Source of the DNA: Alphaproteobacteria bacterium
Lineage (GTDB): Bacteria > Pseudomonadota > Alphaproteobacteria > Caulobacterales > Aquidulcibacteraceae
DNA: 43,806 nt
Direction: 5' to 3'
Assembly (NCBI GenBank): GCA_030430715.1
Contig: JAUIJZ010000018.1
Location: forward strand, 1 to 43,806
The notes under the pieces are model-generated. The model was not told the origin of the DNA. It made no database searches and saw only the letters and a program-made list of their open reading frames with translations. This document shows, piece after piece, positions 25,538 through 33,476 of the stretch; position 1 is the first letter of the stretch; the number at the start of each line of letters is the position of its first letter. The position numbers and the translations under genes were made by a program.

Positions 25538-26200
25538 ATGTCCGCCGACGATCAGAACGATGAAACTCCGCGCGCCGCGCACCGCTTCAACGTCGAAGAG
25601 GCGCGGGCGAAGGCGCAGCAAGCGCTGCGGAAGTCGGAATTCATTCTGTCGCGTGCGTTCGGCCTGTTCAAAGAGCCAAAGCAGGAATGGGCGCAGATCC
25701 GCGACGAGATCACGACCATTCCCAACATTCTCATCGGCTATGTGGCGCCGCTCGCCGCGATCGCGCCGGTCTGCGACATCATTGGGCGCTACGTGTTCGG
25801 CACGCGCATCGGCGAAAGTGTCGTGCGTCCGCCAGTCGCCGATGCGCTGATCAGCGGTGTGGTGACATGGATTGTGGTGGTCGGGCTCGTTGCGCTGCTT
25901 GGCTATTTGATCAATGCCATCGCGCCGCAATTCGATGCCGATAAAGACGATCTCGCGGCGCAGAAAGTAGCGGCCTATTCGCTGACGCCAGCTTTTCTCT
26001 CCGGCGTGTTTTCGCTGTGGCCGCCGCTCTGGTGGCTTTCGCTTTTCGCCTTGGCGGCGATGGTGTTTTTGATGTTTCGCGGCTTGCCCATTCTGATGCG
26101 GGCGCCGGAAGACCGCGCCATGAGCTATGCCGCGAGTGTGACCGTGACGGGCATGGTCGCCGCGATCATCTTGTTCTCGCTGGCGAGTTGCGTCAGCTAA
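25538..26200 (+). CDS. Yip1-family inner-membrane protein
   Basis: A 220-residue integral membrane protein. After an N-terminal charged helix (residues 1-60, EEARAKAQQALRKSEFILSR) there are four or five membrane segments: ILIGYVAPLAAIAPVCDIIG, ISGVVTWIVVVGLVALLGYL, LTPAFLSGVFSLWPPLWWLS, LFALAAMVFLMFRGLPIL and AASVTVTGMVAAIILFSLAS. The pattern PKQEWAQIRDE followed by ILIGYVAPLA matches Yip1-domain (DUF1282) proteins of bacteria, whose function is poorly known. A good -35 hexamer TTGACA lies at 25492-25497, with only a weak -10 downstream. It is convergent with the AsmA gene, leaving a 29-base gap. Confidence 0.8.
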   Translation: MSADDQNDETPRAAHRFNVEEARAKAQQALRKSEFILSRAFGLFKEPKQEWAQIRDEITTIPNILIGYVAPLAAIAPVCDIIGRYVFGTRIGESVVRPPVADALISGVVTWIVVVGLVALLGYLINAIAPQFDADKDDLAAQKVAAYSLTPAFLSGVFSLWPPLWWLSLFALAAMVFLMFRGLPILMRAPEDRAMSYAASVTVTGMVAAIILFSLASCVS

Positions 26201-26229
26201 AGCGCCTTGGCGAATCTGGAGCCCGTTGT

Positions 26230-28305
26230 TTAGCCCTCGCGTGCTGATTGCTCGCGCCCGGCGAGCAGCGCCGCGCAATTGGCGTCTTCGGTGAGGCCCG
26301 CATCGACGAAGGGCAGCACAGCGGCGAGCGGCGCCAAGAGCGCACCCAGCGCGGCGGCCACGCCGCCTTGGGCCAGCGCTTCGCCTGCCTCGACGCCAAT
26401 CGATGGCGAACGCCAAGAGCCTTCGACAACGATCGGCGCGGCGACGCGAACAAGTCGCGGTTCTTTCGGCTCGCCCTGAATTTCCAGGTCGAGCGTTTCA
26501 TCACGTAAATTCACGCCGCCGCCGCCGCGGATCAGGATGTCGTCCGTATCGACCACGAGGCTCCGCGTGCTGGCCACGCCATTGCGAACGTCAAAGCTCG
26601 CGACGCCGCAGCGTATCGTTGTCGTGCTCTGGTCCTCACTCAGCAAAAGGCCCAGGCCGCGCGTGACATTAATGCCTGTGAGTTCGGCGAAGGCTTCGCG
26701 GACTTCGCCCGATGGAGCGACAAATGATACGGCGCCATCTGCGCTGGCGGCGGCTTCGCGCACGGAAGCGCCGCGTCCGGTGAGCTGTGCGCGGCCGAGC
26801 AGCGGGCCGCTCAAGGCCGGTTCGCCATTGCGGACGAACAAGCGTTCCATACGCGCGCCTGTCAGCCGCACATCGACATTCACCAGTGGCGTTTCCTCAC
26901 GCGCATTGATGGAGGCCGCGCCAGCGATGCGCCCTTGAGTCAAATCAAGCTCAAGCGGATCGAGGCTCAACAGGCCGTTGTCCAAGCCGATATCAAGCGA
27001 CAAGCCCCGCAGCGGCAGGTTTTCACTACGCACGCGCGCGGCGCGATACGAAACGCGCGCGTCCATGTTGCGCACGCGGTTGATGTCGAGTTGCGCATCG
27101 GGGAGCACGCGATTTTGCGCTTCAAGTTGCGCCGCCACGGCGCGCTGTTCGGCGGAGGCGGTTTCGTTAGTGTCCGGCGCGCCGCCCAGTACGGCCAGTA
27201 AATCGTCGAAGTCGAGCGTTCGTGAGCGAAAATTGCCTTCAAGCAAAAGACGATCGTTGCGCCGGCTCGCCGTGAAGGCGCCGGAAAGATCGCTGTCTCC
27301 GACCGTTCCGTCGATATCGCGCATGCCATAGGTCTGTCCGGTGCGTTCGATGACGCCAGTTAAGTTGTACGGTGGCGTATTTGGCAGTGCGAGCCCGGTC
27401 AGCGGATAAAGATCGGCAAGGTCGGCGCCTTGTCCGCGTATGGTGGCGCTCCAAGCGTTGAAATCGAACGGTCTGCGGATGGCCCCTTCGGCGACAATAT
27501 GGGTGGCGCCGGCGCGCATGTTGGCTTCAAACGGATAGGGGCGGTCTCGGCGCACATTGAGCAATGGCGCGCCCGTGAGCTCAAGCGTAAAGGGGCGGCC
27601 ATTGATGCGGCCGTCGCCGCTGAGCTGAAACACGCTGCGCGCTTCCGCGCTGGCGCTTTCACTGGTTGTGAAAGCAGCATCGAGCACCAGGCGGCGTTTG
27701 TCGTCTTCAAGACGCACACGGCCTTCGCGCACGCTGAACTCGCGGATGGCCGGCAGATTGAATTGCCGCCCGGCGTCGGCATTGGGAGACGTGCGCCAAT
27801 TCGCATCGCCCTCGGCGCTGCGATAGAGTTGGATGTCGGCGCCGTTGAGGTCGAGTTGAGCGATGTCGAAGCGGCCAATGAAAAGCGGCAGCAGGCGCAC
27901 GGCTGCTTCAGCCTGTCCGACCTCGGCGAAAGCGCCGCGTTCGCTGTAGCGCGCCGGGTTGCCAATGCTGAGTTGCGTTACGTTAAGGCGCGGCGTCCAT
28001 GACCAGGGATGAACCTCCAGATCGCCGCGTATGATTATTTCCCGTCCGCTCGCTGCGGAGGCAAAGCGCCCGACCGGCCCTTTCAGCGCGTTCCAATCGG
28101 CGAAGCTCAGAAAAAGTACAAGACTTAGTAGAGGGATGCCGAGCGCGCAGCCGGTCCAAAGTCCGATCCGTTTCCACGGCGCGGCGGCGAATTTGTTCCA
28201 AGCCGGTTGACTGCTGCGCCATGCGATGCGGTATTTTTCGGCGAGCCAAGTGCGGCTCGCGCGCAATCGCTTTTGCCAGTGCGCTTCGTCGTTTTGAGCG
28301 GCCAT
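26230..28305 (-). CDS. AsmA-family envelope protein
   Basis: A 691-residue protein anchored at the inner membrane by one segment (about residues 47-69, IGLWTGCALGIPLLSLVLFL) after a basic cytosolic tail. The periplasmic part begins with the AsmA domain signature GREIIIRGDLEVHPWSWTPR and LSIGNPARYSERGAFAEVGQ, then long beta-rich repeats, and the C-terminal AsmA-like region with LTGRGASVREAAASADGAVS, FAELTGINVTRGLGLLLSED and DILIRGGGGVNLRDETLDLE, ending in residues that resemble other AsmA/YhdP-TamB-like bridge proteins. Such proteins form hydrophobic channels that move phospholipids between the membranes. It is the last gene of a minus-strand group following the DVD-repeat gene. Confidence 0.88.
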   Translation of the reverse strand: MAAQNDEAHWQKRLRASRTWLAEKYRIAWRSSQPAWNKFAAAPWKRIGLWTGCALGIPLLSLVLFLSFADWNALKGPVGRFASAASGREIIIRGDLEVHPWSWTPRLNVTQLSIGNPARYSERGAFAEVGQAEAAVRLLPLFIGRFDIAQLDLNGADIQLYRSAEGDANWRTSPNADAGRQFNLPAIREFSVREGRVRLEDDKRRLVLDAAFTTSESASAEARSVFQLSGDGRINGRPFTLELTGAPLLNVRRDRPYPFEANMRAGATHIVAEGAIRRPFDFNAWSATIRGQGADLADLYPLTGLALPNTPPYNLTGVIERTGQTYGMRDIDGTVGDSDLSGAFTASRRNDRLLLEGNFRSRTLDFDDLLAVLGGAPDTNETASAEQRAVAAQLEAQNRVLPDAQLDINRVRNMDARVSYRAARVRSENLPLRGLSLDIGLDNGLLSLDPLELDLTQGRIAGAASINAREETPLVNVDVRLTGARMERLFVRNGEPALSGPLLGRAQLTGRGASVREAAASADGAVSFVAPSGEVREAFAELTGINVTRGLGLLLSEDQSTTTIRCGVASFDVRNGVASTRSLVVDTDDILIRGGGGVNLRDETLDLEIQGEPKEPRLVRVAAPIVVEGSWRSPSIGVEAGEALAQGGVAAALGALLAPLAAVLPFVDAGLTEDANCAALLAGREQSAREG

Positions 28306-28357
28306 AGGGATTTCTTCCTGTGGCCTAACGCGCTGTGTTGCGCGCGCGTTCCGAATT

Positions 28358-28385
28358 GGCCCCCGCCGGGGGGAGGGCGGGGGCC
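28358..28385. terminator. GC-rich hairpin after the DVD-repeat gene
   Basis: A ten-base perfect stem GGCCCCCGCC / GGCGGGGGCC with an eight-base loop, between the DVD-repeat gene and the AsmA gene. There is no U-tract, so it is an attenuator-like or RNA-stabilising hairpin rather than a clear intrinsic terminator. Confidence 0.5.
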
Positions 28386-28413
28386 GTCGGCGTCTAAGCG
28401 GGGTGGAAGGCGC

Positions 28414-28806
28414 TTAGTGGCCGACACCGCCTGACAGCGCGCGCACGTCGAGGTCGATCAGACCACCGCGGCGGCGCGATCCGCCGACATCAACATCGAC
28501 ATCCGCGAGGCCGCGCCGTCCGCCGACATTGGCGTCGACATCAAGCAGCGAGCGGCCATGTCCGCGGCGCCCGACATTGGCGTCGACGTCGAGCAGAGAG
28601 CGGCCGTGGCCGCGTCCGCCAACATTGACATCGACATCGGCCAGACCGCGTCGTCCGCCTACATTGGCGTCCACGTCGATCAAGGCGCCGCGGTCATGGC
28701 GATACGAATTGCAATAGCTCCGGCAATTATCGGCGGCGGCCGGGGCTGCGGTCAGCGACATGGCGAGAGCGGCGGCCGCGCCGCCCAGAAGAAGATTGAA
28801 CTTCAT
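28414..28806 (-). CDS. Secreted DVD-repeat protein of unknown function
   Basis: A 130-residue secreted protein. The signal peptide is MKFNLLLGGAAAALAMSLTA followed by APAAA. Two Cys (CRSYC) follow, then six repeats between residues 39 and 121 with the core LxDVDxNVGG: GALIDVDANVGG, RRGLADVDVNVGG, RGHGRSLLDVDANVG, RRGHGRSLLDVDANVGG, RRGLADVDVDVGGS, RRRGGLIDLDVRALSGG. The period is 13-16 residues, with alternating Asp/Val strands and Gly/Arg turns, a pattern that would suit a parallel beta-roll or solenoid. The codon use is locally repetitive on the DNA too, so the array can expand or shrink. I know no family name. The gene reads away from a palindromic operator-like site and towards AsmA. Confidence 0.7.
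   Translation of the reverse strand: MKFNLLLGGAAAALAMSLTAAPAAADNCRSYCNSYRHDRGALIDVDANVGGRRGLADVDVNVGGRGHGRSLLDVDANVGRRGHGRSLLDVDANVGGRRGLADVDVDVGGSRRRGGLIDLDVRALSGGVGH
28444..28692 (-). repeat. Tandem coding repeats of the DVD-repeat protein
   Basis: Six in-frame repeats of 39-48 bases that share GACGTC, GACATCGACAT and GGCCGTCG-like segments. The third and fourth units are nearly identical at DNA level, the first, second and fifth are shorter. This pattern is typical of arrays created by slippage or unequal exchange. Confidence 0.6.
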
Positions 28807-28868
28807 GTGTTTCCTCCATTCGGCCGTTCTGGACGGCGCGAATGAAGCTGCAATGCGTGTGCCATTTT

Positions 28869-28895
28869 GAACTATTCGAACCGTTCGAATAGTTC
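28869..28895. promoter_or_regulatory. Perfect palindrome between divergent genes (putative operator)
   Basis: GAACTATTCGAA, three bases CCG, then TTCGAATAGTTC: twelve-base arms without a mismatch. It lies 63 bases upstream of the DVD-repeat gene and 93 bases upstream of the ABM-like gene, that is, in the promoter region of a divergent pair. The symmetry and AT-rich centre fit a dimeric repressor or activator site (TetR, MarR or MerR size). No regulator gene is adjacent. Confidence 0.55.
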
Positions 28896-28988
28896 GAGCA
28901 CAACGCCGGTTTTCGGTTCACGCTATTTGACAGGCGTGCACAATACAGCGCTGACGCGCCAAACATGGCGCGCAGGGAGGAATGCGCA

Positions 28989-29273
28989 ATGTCGATCGTG
29001 ATTATGCAAACGTTCAAAGCGGCTGAAGGGCGCTATGAAGATCTGGCGCGTGTGATCGCGGCGATGCTGCCTGATACGGCTGCGCGTCCTGGCGCCGAGT
29101 TCGTTCACGCCGCCGGCGATCCCGCCAGCGCCACGGTGACCGTCTATCAGCAATGGGATTGCGAAAAGAACCAGCGCGACTACGCGGCGTGGCGCGCCAC
29201 GACGGATGTCTCGCCACTGATGGCGTTGCTGGGAGGCGCGCCCAAGATCGAGCAGCTCTCCCAGCTTTTCTAA
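28989..29273 (+). CDS. Antibiotic biosynthesis monooxygenase-like protein
   Basis: A 94-residue protein of the ABM/dimeric alpha-beta barrel superfamily. Seen: MSIVIMQTFKAAEGRYEDLA, RVIAAMLPDTAARPGAEFVH, ATVTVYQQWDCEKNQRDYAA, WRATTDVSPLMALLGG. Such proteins form dimers and either oxidise aromatic substrates or have other roles (haem or quinone handling), so the chemistry cannot be predicted. Its start follows GGAGG. It reads away from a perfect palindrome shared with the divergent DVD-repeat gene, so it may be regulated by the same factor. The stop is four bases before that of the convergent rpoH. Confidence 0.82.
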   Translation: MSIVIMQTFKAAEGRYEDLARVIAAMLPDTAARPGAEFVHAAGDPASATVTVYQQWDCEKNQRDYAAWRATTDVSPLMALLGGAPKIEQLSQLF

Positions 29274-29277
29274 CGCA

Positions 29278-30189
29278 TCAAGCTTCCGCTTCGACGACCA
29301 GGCCGCGGTCGCCGGCGCGACGTGTCATCGCCTTTTGCAGCTTTTCAAACGCGCGCACTTCGATTTGGCGCACGCGTTCGCGGCTGACGCCATATTCCTT
29401 GGAAAGGTCTTCCAGGGTGGAGGGCTCGTCTTTGAGGCGCCGCTCTTGAATGATGTGGCGCTCGCGCTCGGATAGTTCGCTCATGGCCTCTTGCAGGAGA
29501 TCCATGCGCACTTCGAATTCCTCGCTGTTGGCGAGCGTGCTTTCCTGATTGTCCTCGGAATCGTCCGCGAGCCAATCCATCCATTCGGATTCGCCATCGC
29601 CCGACGCGCCGCCGATCGGCGCGTTGAGGCTCGCATCGCCGCCGCCGGAGAGACGTCCGTTCATGGACACCACTTCCTCTTCGGTGACCGCGAGCTTGTG
29701 CGCGATAGAGGCGACCTGATCGGGGCGAAGATCGCCTTCCTCAAGCGCGGCCATCTCGCCCTTCAGGCGGCGCAGATTGAAGAACAGCTTCTTCTGCGCG
29801 GCGGTTGTGCCCATCTTCACGAGCGACCAGGAGCGCAGGATGTATTCCTGGATCGAGGCGCGGATCCACCACATCGCATAGGTGGCGAGGCGGAAGCCCT
29901 TATCGGGATCGAACTTCTTCACCGCCTGCATCAGGCCGACATTGCCTTCGGAGATAACTTCCCCGATTGGCAGCCCATAGCCGCGATAGCCCATGGCGAT
30001 CTTGGCCACGAGACGCAGGTGCGATGTCACCAGCTTGTGCGCGGACTCAGTATCCCCGTGTTCCTGCCAGCGCTTTGCCAGCATGAACTCGTTCTCCTTC
30101 GTGAGCATAGGGAACTTACGGATCTCGGAGAGATACCGTTGCAAGCCCTGCTCAGGTGAGAGCGCGATAGAGAGCGCGGTTGAAGCCAT
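29278..30189 (-). CDS. rpoH: Heat-shock sigma factor RpoH (sigma-32)
   Basis: The 303-residue sigma-70 family factor directs transcription of heat-shock genes. Region 2 includes LVTSHLRLVAKIAMGYRGYG, NVGLMQAVKKFDPDKGFRLA and TYAMWWIRASIQEYILRSWS. The RpoH box QKKLFFNLRR lies at residues 132-141 and separates RpoH from other sigma-70 factors. Region 4 has ERHIIQERRLKDEPSTLEDL, with the recognition helix SRERVRQIEVRAFEKLQKAM. A short acidic insert (DDSEDNQESTL) precedes region 4. The start MASTALSIALSPEQGL is typical of alphaproteobacterial RpoH. A sigma-70-like promoter lies upstream (30340-30368). The gene is single and convergent with the ABM-like gene. Confidence 0.95.
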   Translation of the reverse strand: MASTALSIALSPEQGLQRYLSEIRKFPMLTKENEFMLAKRWQEHGDTESAHKLVTSHLRLVAKIAMGYRGYGLPIGEVISEGNVGLMQAVKKFDPDKGFRLATYAMWWIRASIQEYILRSWSLVKMGTTAAQKKLFFNLRRLKGEMAALEEGDLRPDQVASIAHKLAVTEEEVVSMNGRLSGGGDASLNAPIGGASGDGESEWMDWLADDSEDNQESTLANSEEFEVRMDLLQEAMSELSERERHIIQERRLKDEPSTLEDLSKEYGVSRERVRQIEVRAFEKLQKAMTRRAGDRGLVVEAEA

Positions 30190-30339
30190 GATGTCTAAAC
30201 CCCTCCGGCGGGTGTTGGCCGTCTCCTAGCCATACGAACGAGGCTCGGAGGCGGTTTCCGCCTTCGCTAATATAGGAACGGGTTCAAGGCCGCGTAGGGG
30301 CGGGCCCAAGGCAATCTTTAGCCATTCCTTAGGGTCTGG

Positions 30340-30368
30340 AACATATCAAGAACTAACCGATTCGGCAA
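30340..30368 (-). promoter_or_regulatory. Predicted housekeeping-type promoter of rpoH
   Basis: On the minus strand TTGCCG (30368-30363) and TATGTT (30345-30340) are separated by 17 bases, close to the sigma-70 consensus spacing. Transcription would start about 145 bases before the rpoH start codon, leaving room for an untranslated leader that could carry translational heat control. Confidence 0.5.
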
Positions 30369-30418
30369 GCGAAACGAAATCAAGGTCTAGAATCAAGGGG
30401 CAGAACGTTTTGAGATGC

Positions 30419-30434
30419 CCCCAAGGTGTTGGGG
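30419..30434 (-). terminator. Short hairpin after the small membrane-protein gene
   Basis: CCCCAA, loop CACC, TTGGGG (minus strand), directly after the stop codon of the 95-residue gene. There is no U-tract, only ATCTCAAAACG, so it is a weak terminator candidate separating that gene from rpoH. Confidence 0.35.
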
Positions 30435-30722
30435 CTAATCCCGCTGCGGCGGCGCGGTGGCGGGCTTAAATGTTTCCGCTATGGCCCACACGCAAGCCGC
30501 CACAGTAAGCCCGGCCAAGCCCCAGCGCAGGGCGAGATCGAGCGTGCCGGCGAAGATCGTGGCCGTGTCGCCATTGAAGTGCATCAGCAGCGCGTGGGTG
30601 CGTCCGTCGCCTGGGTCGGCGCTACGCGGCAATGCCTGGAACATGCGCACGTCATTGAGCGCATAGAGGCCCAGAGCGGCCACCGCCGCCAAAACGCGCT
30701 CGCTGCTGCCGAAATTGAACAT
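30435..30722 (-). CDS. Small membrane protein, hypothetical
   Basis: A 95-residue predicted inner-membrane protein. Two hydrophobic segments, RVLAAVAALGLYALNDVRMF (about 9-28) and TLDLALRWGLAGLTVAACVW (about 60-79), are joined by a polar loop with GDGRTHALLMHFNGDTAT. The ATG follows GCGGGGAAA. I do not recognise the family. The opposite strand has an open frame of similar length (30426-30782), so the strand choice rests on the membrane pattern and the ribosome binding site. It lies upstream of rpoH on the same strand, separated by a hairpin. A GGAAC-type box upstream is too poor a match to call a general stress promoter. Confidence 0.5.
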   Translation of the reverse strand: MFNFGSSERVLAAVAALGLYALNDVRMFQALPRSADPGDGRTHALLMHFNGDTATIFAGTLDLALRWGLAGLTVAACVWAIAETFKPATAPPQRD

Positions 30723-30793
30723 GTTTTCCCCGCTTCAAAGGACGGGGCGCTTCTACCTGTGTTCGCACCAGCACACGAGTAAGGAACTGCATG

Positions 30794-30816
30794 TTCCCGC
30801 GTGGAACCAGGGAACT
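30794..30816. repeat. Inverted repeat in the rluD-small membrane protein gap
   Basis: GTTCCC and GGGAAC separated by 11 bases (CGTGGAA inside). It lies in the 153-base gap between the end of rluD (30876) and the start of the small membrane-protein gene (30722), both on the minus strand. It may be a hairpin of the rluD transcript end or an operator; no U-tract follows. The rest of the gap holds nothing assignable. Confidence 0.35.
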
Positions 30817-30875
30817 AAAGTCCGCCTGCCTACGCAGCGATCAGTGGCGGCGCGGTATGTGGCGCGCACGCGCGA

Positions 30876-31910
30876 CTAAAGTTGGCGTAACGCCGACAGC
30901 AGCGCCGCCAAGTCCGGCGGCAGAGCGCTTTCAAAACGCAACTCGTCACCCGTGACGGGATGTACAAATCCAAGCACGGCCGCGTGCAGCGCTTGGCGCG
31001 CGAAGGCGGCGACCGCTGCGGCGGCTTCATCCGCGCGCGGGCCTTCGGCTTTGAAGGCGCGCTGTTTGCCATAGAGCGGATCGCCGATCAGCGGCGCGCC
31101 AAGATGCGCGAGATGCGCGCGGATCTGGTGCGTGCGGCCTGTATGCAGCCGGCATTCGAGCAAAGCGGCGGCGGGATGCCCAGCGGAGACGCCGGCCTGT
31201 TGGCCATAGCTTTCGATGGTCCAATATTGCGTGATGGCGATCTTGCCGGCTTCGCTGTCGGCATTGCGCGCGACCACGAATTTGCGCCGGTCTTCATTCG
31301 AACGCACCAGCCGGTTTTCGATGCGCGCGGTGCGTTCCTTCGGTGCGTTGCGCGTGACGGCGTAATAGACGCGGTCGAGATCGTGCTTGGCGAACAGCTT
31401 GGCAAGGCCGGTATGCGCGGCGTCATGCTTGGCGACGACGACAAGCCCGGTCGTGTCCTTGTCGATGCGGTGCACGATGCCGGGGCGGGCCACGCCGCCA
31501 ATACCCGACAGGCTATCACCGCAATGCGCAAGCAGCGCATTCACCAGCGTGCCGCGCATCGAGCCGGGCGCGGGATGCATCGCCATGCCGGACGCTTTGT
31601 CGATGACGATGAGATGCTCGTCCTCGAACACGACATTGAGCGGCAGCTTTTCCGGCAACGGCGCGGCGGGTTCGGGCGGGGGCAGGATGAGTTCGTAGCG
31701 CGCGCCGGCGCGCGTTTTTTCTTTGGCGTGCGTGACGGGCGCGCCATCGGCGCTGAGCTTGCCGGCGCCGATCAGACCCTGAACGCGCGAGCGCGACAGA
31801 TCGGGCCATTCGCGCGCAAGCCACGCATCGACGCGCTCGCCCGCCGCTTCCGCCGGCGCGATGGCGGCGCGCGTTTCGCCGGGTTCGGCGTCGTCTTCGC
31901 TTTGGCTCAT
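30876..31910 (-). CDS. rluD: 23S rRNA pseudouridine synthase, RluD type
   Basis: RluD isomerises uridines of helix 69 of 23S rRNA to pseudouridine, an important step for ribosome assembly. The 344-residue protein has an S4-like RNA-binding domain (about 24-75, SRSRVQGLIGAGKLSADGAP), then the RluA catalytic motif VHRIDKDTTGLVVVAK with Asp150, and the C-terminal CRLHTGRTHQIRAHLAHLGA with DPLYGK. I chose the ATG at 31910, whose A is the last base of the cysS stop (TGATG), giving coupled translation; the earlier ATG at 31928 would overlap further with cysS. The exact subtype (RluD, or another RluA-class member) is inferred from length and the S4 domain. Confidence 0.9.
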   Translation of the reverse strand: MSQSEDDAEPGETRAAIAPAEAAGERVDAWLAREWPDLSRSRVQGLIGAGKLSADGAPVTHAKEKTRAGARYELILPPPEPAAPLPEKLPLNVVFEDEHLIVIDKASGMAMHPAPGSMRGTLVNALLAHCGDSLSGIGGVARPGIVHRIDKDTTGLVVVAKHDAAHTGLAKLFAKHDLDRVYYAVTRNAPKERTARIENRLVRSNEDRRKFVVARNADSEAGKIAITQYWTIESYGQQAGVSAGHPAAALLECRLHTGRTHQIRAHLAHLGAPLIGDPLYGKQRAFKAEGPRADEAAAAVAAFARQALHAAVLGFVHPVTGDELRFESALPPDLAALLSALRQL

Positions 31911-33286
31911 CAGCCCTTGCGCCGCCATGTCGAGCCGGAGGGGCCGTCCATCACCTCGACGCCGCGCGTCGCGAGTTCGTCGCGAATGCGGTCGGACTCG
32001 GCGTAATTCTTTGCCGCGCGCGCTGCGACGCGTTCAACCACCAGCGCATCGATTTCCGCCGCCTGTTCGCCGAAGCTGGCGCGAAACCAGTGCTCGGGAT
32101 CGTCGGCCAACACACCCATCAGCGCCCCGGCTGCAAGCAATTCGGCTTTCGCCTTGGCTTGATCGGCCGGCTTTTTTGCAACATTGGCGGCGGTGGCGAG
32201 CGCGAACAATTCAGCCATGGCGGCGGGCGTGTTGAGGTCGTCGCTCAGCGCTTCAACAAACGCGGCGGGCGCCTCGAGATCGTCCGCCTTCACATCCTTC
32301 AAGCGCAGCACTGCGCCGTAGAGGCGATCAAGCGCGGCCTGCGCCTGACGCATCATGTCCTCGTTCCAGTCGAGCGGCGCTTTGTAGTGCGCGCTCAAAA
32401 GCGCCCAGCGCAGCGTTTCGCCTTGCCAGCCTTGCTCCATCAAGTCGCGCGGCGTGATCACATTGCCCAGGGATTTCGACATCTTGGTCGCGTCCATGGT
32501 CAGGAAGCCATTGTGCATCCAGACTCGTGCCAGCGGATGATCGTGCGCGGATTCACTTTGCGCGATTTCGTTTTCGTGGTGCGGGAAAACCAGATCGATG
32601 CCGCCGCCATGAATGTCGATCGGTGAGCCGAGTTCAGCTTCGATCATGGCGGAGCATTCGATGTGCCAGCCCGGACGGCCCGCGCCGAACGGCGCTTCCC
32701 ATGATGGCTCGTCGGGCTTGGCCGCTTTCCAGAGCGCGAAGTCGGATGGGTGGCGCTTGTCATCTTCGCCTTCGACACGCGCGCCGGCTTGCAGCTCATC
32801 CTGGTTGCGGCCCGACAGCTTGCCGTAATCGGGATCCGCGGCGACGGAGAAATAAACACCGGAGGGGACGGCATAAGCCGCGCCCTTGTCGATCAGCTTC
32901 TGGATCAGCGCGATCATATTATCGACGTTCTGCGTCGCGCGGGGCGTCAGCGTCGGCGCCAGCACGCCGAGCGCGCCAGTGTCTTCCTTATAGACGTTCG
33001 CGAACTTCTCGGTCACCGCTTCGATCGCCACGCCCTCGGCTGCGGCCTTGGCGATAATCTTATCGTCAATGTCGGTGTAGTTGCGCGCATAGATCACCGC
33101 GCTCTCGCCATAGGTGTGGCGCAGCAGGCGGAAAAGCACGTCGAACACGACGGGCGGGCGCATATTGCCGATATGCGGGTAATTGTAGACGGTCGGGCCG
33201 CAGACATAGAGCGTCACCCGGCTCGGGTCGGCGGGGGCGAACGGCTCTTTTCGCCGCGTCAGGGTATTGGTTAGCGAGATCGGCAT
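31910..33286 (-). CDS. cysS: Cysteinyl-tRNA synthetase
   Basis: CysRS charges tRNA-Cys. The 458-residue protein has Cys29 of the zinc site in LYVCGPTVY, the HIGN motif at 38-41, the second zinc Cys in GWHIECSAMIE, the zinc His/Glu in FPHHENEIAQSE, and KMSKSLGN for ATP binding. A short anticodon-binding part follows, ending GVEVMDGPSGSTWRRKG. Length is normal for the family. It is divergent from folE, with a 227-base region between the start codons. Its stop overlaps the rluD start (TGATG), so cysS-rluD form an operon. Confidence 0.97.
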   Translation of the reverse strand: MPISLTNTLTRRKEPFAPADPSRVTLYVCGPTVYNYPHIGNMRPPVVFDVLFRLLRHTYGESAVIYARNYTDIDDKIIAKAAAEGVAIEAVTEKFANVYKEDTGALGVLAPTLTPRATQNVDNMIALIQKLIDKGAAYAVPSGVYFSVAADPDYGKLSGRNQDELQAGARVEGEDDKRHPSDFALWKAAKPDEPSWEAPFGAGRPGWHIECSAMIEAELGSPIDIHGGGIDLVFPHHENEIAQSESAHDHPLARVWMHNGFLTMDATKMSKSLGNVITPRDLMEQGWQGETLRWALLSAHYKAPLDWNEDMMRQAQAALDRLYGAVLRLKDVKADDLEAPAAFVEALSDDLNTPAAMAELFALATAANVAKKPADQAKAKAELLAAGALMGVLADDPEHWFRASFGEQAAEIDALVVERVAARAAKNYAESDRIRDELATRGVEVMDGPSGSTWRRKG

Positions 33287-33335
33287 GCGTCTTCATGTGT
33301 CTGCGCCGCTAAAGACGCGCTTAAGGAACGTGGGC

Positions 33336-33365
33336 TTGGGTTCTAGCGAAAGCCCGTGCTACACT
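33336..33365 (+). promoter_or_regulatory. Predicted promoter of folE leader
   Basis: TTGGGT and TACACT are separated by 18 bases, a fair match to the sigma-70 pattern on the plus strand. Transcription from it would begin near 33372 and give a leader of about 140 bases before the folE ATG, which is long for this compact region. Confidence 0.4.
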
Positions 33366-33416
33366 CCATCTCTGTGAAGTTGGGGGCCATTTGGGGTCCC
33401 GTCGCCTGAGGAAAAA

Positions 33417-33476
33417 TCGGGCGGGCGTTAAGTCCGGGTGTCCGTATCGGCCGTATCTGGCCTGGAACCCTCCCGG
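33417..33476 (+). promoter_or_regulatory. Structured folE leader, candidate riboswitch (folE motif/THF-II-like)
   Basis: A nested two-stem fold is visible. Outer stem: CGGGCGGG (33418-33425) with CCCTCCCG (33468-33475), seven of eight pairs, one C/T mismatch. Inner stem: TCCGGG (33433-33438) with CCTGGA (33461-33466), one G/U pair. Between them on the left is CGTTAAG, on the right a single A, an asymmetric internal loop suited to bind a ligand. It lies 38 bases upstream of the folE start. Folate-responsive leader RNAs (folE motif, tetrahydrofolate class II) are described upstream of folE in this bacterial class; membership is inferred from position and the stem-loop layout. Confidence 0.5.

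Noticed and set aside
27430-28002. Long plus-strand frame inside the AsmA gene
   Set aside because: It is the complementary reading of a strongly coding gene and has no RBS; a shadow of the minus-strand gene.
30426-30782. Plus-strand frame opposite the small membrane protein
   Set aside because: Arg/Ala-rich reading of the opposite strand without any domain or signal; the minus strand shows membrane segments instead.
30765-30815. Possible EcfG (general stress) promoter, GGAAC box in front of the 95-residue gene
   Set aside because: The -10 element is GTGT instead of CGTT and the spacer is one base off, so the match is too weak.
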